A program made the translations under genes and the position numbers. DNA of 11,143 bases, from assembly GCA_023416695.1 (NCBI GenBank), contig JAEZGY010000071.1, positions 1 through 11,143 on the forward strand, given 5' to 3'. Under the pieces are notes generated by a model. It was not told where the DNA came from. It saw nothing but the letters and a program-made list of their open reading frames with translations, and made no database searches. This DNA comes from Bacillota bacterium. Lineage in GTDB: Bacteria; Bacillota; Clostridia; Lachnospirales; Lachnospiraceae. Every line of letters starts with the position of its first letter. The stretch's first letter is position 1. This document shows positions 1 through 6,835 of the stretch, in pieces.

Positions 1-18
1 AAAAAAGGGTGGTAATAT

Positions 19-1107
19 ATGGAAGAAAATGTAGCGAAATTTTCTGAAAAACTGAATGAGCTTTTGGCAATTGCAAAAAAGAAGAAGAATGTCCTTGAAT
101 TTCAGGAAATCAATGATTTTTTTGCAGATATGGACCTAGACCCAATTCAAATAGAGAAGATATACGAATATCTGGAATCTAATAATGTAGACGTTCTTAG
201 AATTACAGAGGATGAGGATATTCCTGTCATTGAGGATGAGGAATTAGAAAATATTGATTTGACGGTACCAGAGGGTATCAGTATAGAGGACCCTGTACGC
301 ATGTATTTAAAGGAGATTGGAAAAGTGCCTCTTCTTTCTGCGGATGAAGAAATTATACTCGCAAAGCGTATGGAAGAAGGGGATGAGGCAGCTAAGAAAC
401 GTCTTGCAGAAGCTAATCTTCGTTTAGTAGTCAGCATAGCGAAGCGGTATGTAGGCAGAGGTATGTTATTTTTAGACTTGATTCAGGAAGGAAACCTTGG
501 TTTAATAAAGGCAGTCGAGAAATTCGACTACACAAAGGGATATAAATTTAGCACCTATGCCACCTGGTGGATTCGACAAGCCATTACTAGGGCAATTGCT
601 GACCAGGCTAGAACGATTCGTATTCCTGTGCATATGGTAGAAACAATAAATAAATTAATTCGTGTACAACGTCAGCTTTTACAGGATCTTGGAAGAGAGC
701 CTTCTCCTGAGGAGATTGCTCAGGAAATGAATCTACCGGTAGAAAGGGTACGAGAAATACAGAAGATTTCTCAGGAACCAGTATCCTTAGAGACCCCAAT
801 AGGAGAAGAGGAAGATAGTCACTTAGGTGATTTTATACAGGATGATAACGTACCAGTACCAGCAGAAGCTGCGGCATTTACCTTATTAAAGGAACAATTA
901 GTAGAGGTACTTGGAACTCTTACTGAACGAGAACAAAAGGTATTAAGGCTTCGATTTGGTCTAGATGATGGTAGGGCGCGAACTCTAGAGGAAGTAGGTA
1001 AGGAATTCAATGTTACTAGAGAGCGTATCAGACAAATTGAAGCAAAGGCGTTACGAAAATTAAGACATCCAAGTCGCAGTAGAAAATTGAAAGATTATTT
1101 GGAATAA
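19..1107 (+). CDS. rpoD: Primary RNA polymerase sigma factor (sigma-70/SigA)
   Basis: This is the housekeeping sigma factor that directs RNA polymerase to -35/-10 promoters. At 362 residues it has the usual compact Firmicutes SigA length. A short acidic region 1.1 covers about residues 1-85. Region 1.2 starts at DPVRMYLKEIG (91-101). Region 2 (about 125-205) contains the core-binding and -10 recognition helices, with NLRLVVSIAKRY, DLIQEGNLGLIKAVEKFD and TYATWWIRQAI. Region 3 covers about 206-280. Region 4 (about 296-362) has the helix-turn-helix TLEEVGKEFNVTRERIRQIE for -35 binding. The ATG at 19 follows a GGGTGG ribosome binding site. In many Firmicutes dnaG lies directly upstream, outside this window. 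A hairpin terminator follows at once, before trmK. The identification is very secure. Confidence 0.98.
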   Translation: MEENVAKFSEKLNELLAIAKKKKNVLEFQEINDFFADMDLDPIQIEKIYEYLESNNVDVLRITEDEDIPVIEDEELENIDLTVPEGISIEDPVRMYLKEIGKVPLLSADEEIILAKRMEEGDEAAKKRLAEANLRLVVSIAKRYVGRGMLFLDLIQEGNLGLIKAVEKFDYTKGYKFSTYATWWIRQAITRAIADQARTIRIPVHMVETINKLIRVQRQLLQDLGREPSPEEIAQEMNLPVERVREIQKISQEPVSLETPIGEEEDSHLGDFIQDDNVPVPAEAAAFTLLKEQLVEVLGTLTEREQKVLRLRFGLDDGRARTLEEVGKEFNVTRERIRQIEAKALRKLRHPSRSRKLKDYLE

Positions 1108-1110
1108 AAG

Positions 1111-1177
1111 GAGCTGTTGTAGATTGGACGGTGTGTATTTGTAGGATCGAATAATCTACAACAACTCTTCTTGTTTT
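1111..1177 (+). terminator. Intrinsic terminator or attenuator between rpoD and trmK
   Basis: A 15-bp stem with one mismatch (arms 1111-1125 and 1153-1167, core TGTTGTAGATT / AATCTACAACA) has a 27-nt loop and is followed by the T-rich tract TTCTTGTTTT. It starts four bases after the rpoD stop codon and ends just before the trmK ribosome binding site. It should terminate most rpoD transcripts and let some read through into trmK-nif3. I see no promoter in the gap. Confidence 0.8.
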
Positions 1178-1188
1178 ATGGAGGATAT

Positions 1189-1908
1189 ATGCAATTATCA
1201 AAGCGTTTGAAAACCTTAGCGGACATGGTATCTAAGGGAAGGAAAGTGGCCGATGTGGGTTGTGATCATGCCTATGTATCCATATATCTAATGGAGCAGC
1301 ACATAGCTAAAAGTGTGATTGCAATGGATATTAACAAAGGGCCCATAAAGAAAGCTAAGGAGAACATAGAAGCTCATCATTTGTCACATTGTATAGAGAC
1401 TAGATTAAGTAATGGACTAATGGAGCTAGCACCAGGAGAAGTGGATGCCATACTAATAGCGGGAATGGGAGGTCCACTTACCGTTGAGATTCTTTCTGCC
1501 AGGGAGGATGTTTTAGCAATGGTAGAAGAGCTCATATTATCACCACATTCGGAGATAAATCTTGTAAGAGAATATTTGCGAAACCATAGTTTTGCTATTA
1601 TAGAGGAAAATATGGTAAAAGAGGATGGGAAGTATTACATGATGATGAAAGCTTCTAGAATAGAGAAAGAAGTGAAGAAGAAAGAAGCTCTAGATCCAAT
1701 GACGCAAAGTTTGTTTGATCGTTATGGAGAATACTTATTAAAGCATAAACATCCTGTATTAAATGAATATTTAAACGTAGAATTAGCAAAACGAAAGAAA
1801 ATAAAGAAACAGTTAATAGAAAAATCACAGGAGTATGAGCAGAGAATGCAGGAACTCGAATATGATATAGAAATACTAGAAGGGGGATTACACTATTATG
1901 CTTTGTAG
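1189..1908 (+). CDS. trmK: tRNA (adenine-22-N1)-methyltransferase TrmK
   Basis: The predicted product is a 239-residue class I SAM-dependent methyltransferase that makes m1A at position 22 of bacterial tRNAs. The SAM-binding motif is ADVGCDHAYVSIYL near residues 21-34, and the family signature IAGMGG lies near residue 94. The C terminus is a lysine- and glutamate-rich helical segment (about 190-230) expected to form the coiled-coil region of TrmK. I chose the ATG at 1189, preceded by GGAGG four bases upstream. An upstream in-frame TTG at 1171 would lie inside the terminator T-tract and is unlikely. The gene follows rpoD and overlaps the NIF3 gene by 11 bases, an order common in Firmicutes. 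Confidence 0.93.
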   Translation: MQLSKRLKTLADMVSKGRKVADVGCDHAYVSIYLMEQHIAKSVIAMDINKGPIKKAKENIEAHHLSHCIETRLSNGLMELAPGEVDAILIAGMGGPLTVEILSAREDVLAMVEELILSPHSEINLVREYLRNHSFAIIEENMVKEDGKYYMMMKASRIEKEVKKKEALDPMTQSLFDRYGEYLLKHKHPVLNEYLNVELAKRKKIKKQLIEKSQEYEQRMQELEYDIEILEGGLHYYAL

Positions 1909-3022
1909 GGATATTATTTTTGGATTGGAGCAGCTAGCCCCAGGGAGGATAGCGGAGGATTGGGACAATGTTGGACTGTTAATTGGGAAAGAAGAGCAAG
2001 ACATACACAAAATTATGGTTGCCTTAGATGCAAGTGAGCAGGTGATAGACCAGTGTGTAGCTGCTAAAGTAGATTTACTCATTACCCATCATCCAATGTT
2101 ATTTTCACCTCTTAAAAAAGTGACCTATGGCAATGCCCAGGGGAGAAAAGTGATTAAGCTAATTAGTAACCAAATTGCTCATTATGCTATGCACACGAAT
2201 TTTGATGTGGCAGTGATGGCTAGAGAGGCAGCCAGACGGATTGGCATTACCAATCCTAAGATATTGGATAAGACTTATGAAGAATCATTGTACAAACTAG
2301 TTGTCTATGTGCCTGTAGACAGTGTGGACTTGGTACGTCAGGCCTTTATGAAGGAGGATGCTGGTCATATAGGCAATTATTCTGGATGTAGCTTTGGTGC
2401 TCAGGGGATTGGAAGCTTTAAACCTTTGCCAGGAACTAAACCTTATATTGGTGAAGAGAACAAAATGACATATGCCCAAGAAGTTCGCTTAGAGACCATC
2501 GTAAGAAGAGAGCAATTAGATGCCACCATTCAGGCAATGCTTCGGGTTCATCCTTATGAAGAGGTGGCTTATGACGTCTATAAGCTGGAGAACAAAGGGA
2601 ACATAGCAGGAATTGGTTGCTATGGTTACTTAAATCGAGATATGCTTTTTGAAGAGTTAATACAAATTGTAAAAAATGTATTTAAACTGACACATATAAA
2701 GGTGTCTGGTAATTTGAATCGTAAGGTGGCTACGATTGCTATTAGTCCTGGTTCAGGAAAGAGTATGATTAAGCATGCCTTAAAAGCAAAAGCAGATGTA
2801 TTGATTACGGGAGATATTGATCATCATGCAGCCTTAGATGCCTTAGAAGAAGGGTTAATGATAATAGATGCAGGACATTTCGGAACAGAGTATTTGTTCG
2901 TTGAGTTTATGAGAAGTTATCTATATGATTATTTATATAGAGCGGACCATAACTATGTGGGTGTACCAAATGAAATTGAGATAATTGCTGCAAAAGAGGA
3001 AAGTCCATTTCATATTATTTAA
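1898..3022 (+). CDS. NIF3/YqfO-type dinuclear metal-centre protein
   Basis: This is a NIF3 family protein of 374 residues, often annotated as GTP cyclohydrolase 1 type 2 homolog although its cellular reaction is unsettled. Visible metal-ligand motifs are the paired histidines in LITHHPM (His64, His65), HTNFD with Asp103, and DAGHFGTE with His327 and Glu331. Between the two halves sits the inserted PII/CutA-like middle domain found in longer Firmicutes members (about 131-230), ending with RVHPYEEVAYDVY. The start ATG at 1898 lies inside the 3' end of trmK with AGGGGG 11 bases upstream, so the two genes are probably translationally coupled. The enzyme family is clear; the biochemical role is not. 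Confidence 0.92.
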   Translation: MLCRDIIFGLEQLAPGRIAEDWDNVGLLIGKEEQDIHKIMVALDASEQVIDQCVAAKVDLLITHHPMLFSPLKKVTYGNAQGRKVIKLISNQIAHYAMHTNFDVAVMAREAARRIGITNPKILDKTYEESLYKLVVYVPVDSVDLVRQAFMKEDAGHIGNYSGCSFGAQGIGSFKPLPGTKPYIGEENKMTYAQEVRLETIVRREQLDATIQAMLRVHPYEEVAYDVYKLENKGNIAGIGCYGYLNRDMLFEELIQIVKNVFKLTHIKVSGNLNRKVATIAISPGSGKSMIKHALKAKADVLITGDIDHHAALDALEEGLMIIDAGHFGTEYLFVEFMRSYLYDYLYRADHNYVGVPNEIEIIAAKEESPFHII

Positions 3023-3059
3023 TGGTAGAAATGAAATAACTTAGGGAAGGGAGAATTTC

Positions 3060-4724
3060 ATGAAAAAGAAACTGAAATGTGAAGTAGATGGTCAAATAAG
3101 GGAATATGAAAAAGGGATTACACTTTTAGAAATTAGTCAAGAGTTTCAAAATGATTATGAAAATGATATTATTCTTGCCTTTGTAGATGGAAAATTAAGA
3201 GAACTCCCAAAGCAAGTGACAAAGGACTGCAAAATCAGTTTTCTTACTACAAAAGACGATGTAGGACACAAAACCTATATTAGGGGTATGTCTTTAATGA
3301 TGCTAAAGGCTATGTACCAGGAAGTAGGAAAATCCAATATTGACAAAATCTATATTGAATTTTCACTAGGTAATGCACTCTATTGTGAGATGGAAGGTAA
3401 GAAAAAGCTAACGCAGCAAATACTAGATAAGGTTAAAAAGAGAATGCAGCTTATGGTAGAAAAGGATCTGCCCATCCGAAAATACTCTATGAATACTGAT
3501 GATGCAGTAGAGCTATTCTACCGTTACGGAATGTACGATAAGCAGAAATTGTTTAAATACAGACGTGTTAGCAAGGCTAATATTTACAATCTAGGTGGAT
3601 ATGAAGATTATTATTATGGATATATGCCTGCTAGTACAGGGATACTAAAATACTTTGATCTAGAGATGTATGAGGATGGCTTCCTCTTGATTCTTCCCTA
3701 TAAAAAGGAACCTACAAAGCTACAGAAATATTCACCAACTCCTAAATTATATAGGACATTAAAAGAGGCCAATGACTGGGGCAAGAAGATGGGGATTGAT
3801 ACTGTTGGTGCTCTAAATGATGATATCTGTAAGGGTGGAGCAAGTGAATTGATGCTTGTACAAGAGGCATTTCAGGAGAAGAAAATAGGAGAGATAGCAA
3901 AGCAGATTGTAAGCCAGCCAGATAAAAAATTCATTATGATTGCTGGGCCTTCTTCCTCTGGGAAAACCACATTTTCTCATAGATTGTCTATTCAGCTTAG
4001 AACCTTTGGGTTAAATCCTCATCCAATTGCTGTGGATGACTATTTCCGTAATCGTGAAGACACTCCAAAAGATGAGTACGGAAATTATAACTATGAGTGT
4101 TTAGAGGCAATTGATATTGAGAAGTTCAACCAAGATATGACAGATTTGCTAGCTGGAAAGACGGTGGAATTGCCAAGCTTCAATTTTAAAACAGGAAAAC
4201 GAGAGTATAAAGGCAATTATAAGACCTTAGGCCCTGAAGATATTTTAGTAATTGAGGGCATTCATGGCCTCAATGATAAGCTATCTTATAGTTTGCCAAA
4301 AGAAAGTAAGTTTAAGATCTATATCAGTGCGCTCACCCAGTTAAATATTGATGAGCATAATAGAATTCCTACTACAGATGGCCGTTTGCTTCGTCGTATG
4401 GTAAGAGATGCTAGAACAAGAGGTACTTCTGCGAAGAATACCATTGCTATGTGGTCTAGTGTGCGCCGAGGTGAGGAACAGTATATATTTCCGTTCCAAG
4501 AGGAGGCAGACGTTATGTTTAACAGTACCATGATTTATGAATTGGCTGTATTAAAGCAGTTTGCGGAGCCAATTCTCTTTGGTATCAATAAGGATGAACC
4601 GGAGTACATTGAAGCCAAAAGGCTTCTTAAGTTCTTGGATTACTTCATTGGCATCAGTAGTGAGGATGTACCGAAAAATTCAATTCTCAGGGAGTTTGTA
4701 GGGGGAAGCTGTTTTAAAGTGTAA
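3060..4724 (+). CDS. Nucleoside kinase with N-terminal TGS/ThrRS-like region
   Basis: The protein has 554 residues. Residues 1-65 look like a TGS domain (beta-grasp). Residues about 66-220 resemble the threonyl-tRNA synthetase second additional domain, but without its clear HxxxH zinc and editing site, so editing activity is unlikely. Residues about 285-480 form a uridine kinase/phosphoribulokinase-like P-loop domain with Walker A GPSSSGKTTF (296-305), the substrate-side motif AVDDYFRNRED (324-334) and the Walker B-like LVIEGIHGLN (396-405). Family members are usually annotated as nucleoside or uridine kinases; the substrate cannot be read from sequence. The start has a strong GGGAAGGGAG site. 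It lies 37 bases after the NIF3 gene with no visible promoter, so it may be co-transcribed. Confidence 0.9.
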   Translation: MKKKLKCEVDGQIREYEKGITLLEISQEFQNDYENDIILAFVDGKLRELPKQVTKDCKISFLTTKDDVGHKTYIRGMSLMMLKAMYQEVGKSNIDKIYIEFSLGNALYCEMEGKKKLTQQILDKVKKRMQLMVEKDLPIRKYSMNTDDAVELFYRYGMYDKQKLFKYRRVSKANIYNLGGYEDYYYGYMPASTGILKYFDLEMYEDGFLLILPYKKEPTKLQKYSPTPKLYRTLKEANDWGKKMGIDTVGALNDDICKGGASELMLVQEAFQEKKIGEIAKQIVSQPDKKFIMIAGPSSSGKTTFSHRLSIQLRTFGLNPHPIAVDDYFRNREDTPKDEYGNYNYECLEAIDIEKFNQDMTDLLAGKTVELPSFNFKTGKREYKGNYKTLGPEDILVIEGIHGLNDKLSYSLPKESKFKIYISALTQLNIDEHNRIPTTDGRLLRRMVRDARTRGTSAKNTIAMWSSVRRGEEQYIFPFQEEADVMFNSTMIYELAVLKQFAEPILFGINKDEPEYIEAKRLLKFLDYFIGISSEDVPKNSILREFVGGSCFKV

Positions 4725-4776
4725 GGTGGTACGTAAGGCTAGATGGCTGGAGTAAATCTGGCGGTTAATGGTTGAG

Positions 4777-5027
4777 CCTTTTATAGGATGCGCTGATGCT
4801 TAAGAAGGCCCTTTGGATGGGCATATGTGGAATGGAAAAGAGTCATTCCCCATGCCCATCTAAGGGCCTTCTTGTGCTAACAATGAGCCAAACTGATTCG
4901 TGCTTGCACGAAAATCAGCTTGGCGAATGTCCATCACCGAATGACGAAGTCATGAGGTAAAAGCGATAGCGAAATCGAGTAGGTTTCCTACTCGATTCAT
5001 GCTATCGCATGCCAATCCTATAAAAGG
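4777..5027. repeat. Nested-hairpin element with 13-bp terminal inverted repeats
   Basis: A perfect 13-bp inverted repeat closes the element: CCTTTTATAGGAT at 4777-4789 and ATCCTATAAAAGG at 5015-5027. Inside are four separate hairpins: a long one at 4802-4873; 4887-4924 (GCCAA, CTGATT, CGTGC against GCACG, AATCAG, TTGGC); a small ATGAC-gaa-GTCAT at 4941-4953; and 4963-5008 (stems of 8 and 10 bp, GCGATAGC/GCTATCGC and ATCGAGTAGG/CCTACTCGAT). There is no open frame for a transposase. It could be a non-autonomous mobile or interspersed repeat, or a multibranch structured RNA whose closing stem is the outer repeat. The pairing is seen directly; the nature is inferred. No convincing target-site duplication is visible. 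Confidence 0.7.
4802..4873 (+). terminator. Long hairpin after the nucleoside kinase gene, possible terminator
   Basis: Stems of 12 bp (AAGAAGGCCCTT 4802-4813 with 4862-4873), 9 bp (GATGGGCAT with ATGCCCATC) and 6 bp (GGAATG/CATTCC) stack into one long hairpin with a purine-rich loop. It is the first strong structure after the kinase stop codon and could end that transcript. The following T-tract is poor (CTTCTTGTG), so its role as an intrinsic terminator is uncertain. It is also part of the larger inverted-repeat element. Confidence 0.4.
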
Positions 5028-5053
5028 GGGGAGAAGTTTAGGCCAGATGTTAT

Positions 5054-5087
5054 AAAAGAGGGTCATCTAAAATTATCCTTAGATGAC
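5054..5087 (-). terminator. Minus-strand terminator of the broken small membrane gene
   Basis: A perfect 9-bp stem (GTCATCTAA at 5062-5070 with TTAGATGAC at 5079-5087, 8-nt loop) is followed on the minus strand by CCTCTTTTA. The TGA stop of the minus-strand reading frame lies within the stem. This supports a real, separately transcribed minus-strand gene here. Confidence 0.65.
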
Positions 5088-5263
5088 AAACCATAAATCA
5101 CCATGATGATTCCGATGAATGGTGAGAACAGAGCCAATACTTCCCAAAAACCTTTCATATCTGTATCCGCACCTACATTGCCCATATACAGTATGATAGC
5201 TGTTGCTGCAATGGAAAGTAATATAAAACTAATCCCTGCTAGTATGAATTATATACCTCTCAT
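5063..5263 (-). pseudogene. Small two-helix membrane protein gene with TAA at codon 5
   Basis: On the minus strand AAAGGAGG is followed seven bases later by ATG (5263-5261), which reads MRGI and then TAA. The same frame continues open for 61 more codons to TGA at 5065-5063. The continuation has a hydrophobic helix (FILAGISFILLSIAATAIIL), a short polar loop with GNVGADTDMKGFW and a second hydrophobic helix (ALFSPFIGIIMVIYGL). An intact helix pair in the same frame as an optimally placed start, plus a terminator at the end, argues for a formerly or conditionally coding gene of about 66 residues. The stop could be a recent nonsense mutation, a sequencing error or a readthrough site. No upstream in-frame alternative with a binding site is seen, and the next ATG is codon 27, after most of helix 1. 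I do not recognise the family. The plus-strand open frame across this region is its antisense shadow. Confidence 0.6.
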
Positions 5264-5629
5264 AGTAAGACCTCCTTTCGAAATGAATAATTTAGATTTT
5301 TACGTTTACTAATTGGAATACTTTCTATGTTAATTATTGTCTCATTGAAAACTGAATACCGAATATAAAGAATAAGTAAAACTAATATTGCTATGGCTCG
5401 ATGGTTTGCGTTTACACATATTGTAATATTATAACGTTTTTAAGGCGAAAAGAGAATAAGGATGTTTTGGACAATGAGTGTTTTGGGACATCATTGATAA
5501 AGTACACTTATAGTTTGTATGGCTGGTTGTACTAGTTTGTAAGAATGGTATAATTATAATGGAGAATAAAACTATTTTATTGGATAATAAGTTGTTTTTT
5601 GGAACTGGATGTATGGAGGGATAGAAGGA
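5264..5629. other. Divergent intergenic region
   Basis: This AT-rich stretch separates the minus-strand small gene from the plus-strand methyltransferase. It holds the clear plus-strand promoter at 5527-5554. On the minus strand a TATAAT at 5433-5428 could serve the small gene, but its -35 (TTCTCT) is weak. I see no gene or RNA in it. Confidence 0.5.
5527..5554 (+). promoter_or_regulatory. Sigma-A promoter of the methyltransferase gene
   Basis: TTGTAC at 5527-5532, a 16-base spacer and a perfect TATAAT at 5549-5554 preceded by TGG make an extended -10 promoter. Transcription would start near 5561, giving a leader of about 70 bases to the ATG at 5630. Confidence 0.7.
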
Positions 5630-6409
5630 ATGGAATGGACATTTGATACTGTGGCTTTTTCATATGACAAAATGAGACCAGGATATGTTACTGCATTATA
5701 TCAAACCCTTTTTGAATATATTCCAATCAACGAATTAAGTACTGTTTTAGAAGTTGGGATTGGAAGTGGACAAGCCACATTGCCAATTCTAAATACAGGG
5801 TGTAGGCTTTTAGCTGTTGAATATGGGGAACATTTTTCTAAGCTATGCAAAGAGAAGTTTAAGGATTATCCTAATTTCTCAGTATTTACAAGCAAATTTG
5901 AAGAAGTAGATTTAAAAAACGAAGCATTAGACTTAATATTCTCTGCCACTGCTTTTCATTGGATACCAGAGGAAGTCGGCTATCCCAAGGTTTATTCAAT
6001 GCTTAAGAGCGGAGGTGTATTTGCTAGATTTGCAAATCACCCTTATGGTGATAAGGGAAATCCTGCTCTTTTAGAAGAAATCCATAAGCTATACGGAAAG
6101 TATTACTACAAGTTCTATAACAGAAAGCAAGAAACTTTAAAGGAATATAGTGAAAAGCAGGCCGAACAAGTAGCTTTTATTGCGGCTAAATATGGATTTA
6201 AGGATATTCATTACGAACTGTTCTTCAGAACACGGACGTTCTCAGCAATAGAATATTGCACCCTGCTGGGCACATATTCAGACCATATTGCTATAGATGA
6301 AACCATAAGGACGAAATTTTTTTTAGAGATTGAAGAAGCCATCAATCGTCATGGAGGAGAAATTATAATTTACGACACAATAGATTTGCAACTTGCAAGA
6401 AAACCATAA
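5630..6409 (+). CDS. Class I SAM-dependent methyltransferase (type 11-like)
   Basis: The product has 259 residues with a Rossmann-fold methyltransferase core. Motif I is VLEVGIGSGQAT (about 39-50) and binds SAM; the acidic end of strand 2 is LLAVEYGE (about 61-68). The post-motif signature SATAFHWIPEE (about 105-115) is typical of the small-molecule methyltransferase group that starts with an F-D-x-V-A-x-x-Y-D-like N terminus (here FDTVAFSYDKMRPGY). The substrate cannot be inferred. I chose ATG 5630 because GGAGGG lies nine bases upstream; an in-frame ATG at 5609 would add seven residues but has no binding site. The gene appears monocistronic, with its own promoter, and no clear terminator hairpin follows it. 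Confidence 0.88.
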   Translation: MEWTFDTVAFSYDKMRPGYVTALYQTLFEYIPINELSTVLEVGIGSGQATLPILNTGCRLLAVEYGEHFSKLCKEKFKDYPNFSVFTSKFEEVDLKNEALDLIFSATAFHWIPEEVGYPKVYSMLKSGGVFARFANHPYGDKGNPALLEEIHKLYGKYYYKFYNRKQETLKEYSEKQAEQVAFIAAKYGFKDIHYELFFRTRTFSAIEYCTLLGTYSDHIAIDETIRTKFFLEIEEAINRHGGEIIIYDTIDLQLARKP

Positions 6410-6835
6410 CATCGGATTCTGAGAGCAGATAACAAACTACACGAAGGTAAGACAGGGATGTTCCTTTTATTATCATACCACACGTGAAGGAGTTTCGTGT
6501 CAAGTGCATCGTGAATATAGTGGAAAATATCTCATAATTTACAGGACCACAAGACAAAACAAGAGGTAAAACTGTGAACTAAAATACATAAAGCAGCATT
6601 GTATTCATTGAAAAAATCATATTTTATGGTAAAATATTATGTTATAAATAAACTAAAATCCAAGGAGTTTATAGTAAAATAAACGAAGGGAGAATTCACA
6701 AAACAAATAGCTCTACCTTTTATTTTAATGCTCAAGCTCGTATTATAAGTGCATCTTAGGTTATGTGATTATATTCATATGATTTCATATGTTTTTTCTA
6801 TTACAGACAGATGATACCGTTACTAAGGAGGAATT
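6410..6835. other. Intergenic region and long leader of the ubiquitin-domain gene
   Basis: Apart from the promoter at 6608-6635 and the AAGGAGG site at 6825-6831, I see no gene. A 7-bp stem (ATAAACT 6648-6654 with AGTTTAT 6666-6672) and two CATATG copies (6776-6781 and 6786-6791) lie in the predicted leader of about 190 bases. An unstarted open stretch near 6451-6567 has no ATG or binding site and is not called as a gene. Confidence 0.5.
6608..6635 (+). promoter_or_regulatory. Predicted promoter of the ubiquitin-domain surface protein
   Basis: TTGAAA at 6608-6613, a 16-base spacer and TAAAAT at 6630-6635 preceded by TGG resemble a sigma-A promoter with extended -10, of the same layout as the methyltransferase promoter upstream. 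It would leave an untranslated leader of about 190 bases before the ATG at 6836, long enough for post-transcriptional control. Confidence 0.55.

Noticed and set aside
4777..5027. CRISPR array or IS element
   Set aside because: The repeats are inverted, not regularly spaced direct repeats, and there is no transposase reading frame or clear target-site duplication.
5103..5312. Plus-strand 69-codon open frame
   Set aside because: It is antisense to the better-supported minus-strand membrane frame, has no ribosome binding site and shows no domain-like composition.
6363..6557. Minus-strand open frame of 64 codons after the methyltransferase
   Set aside because: It overlaps the methyltransferase 3' end, lacks a convincing ribosome binding site and looks like a chance frame.
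6451..6567. Open 39-codon plus-strand stretch ending SGKYLIIYRTT...
   Set aside because: It has no start codon or ribosome binding site and no recognised family. It could be a gene remnant but the evidence is too thin to call.
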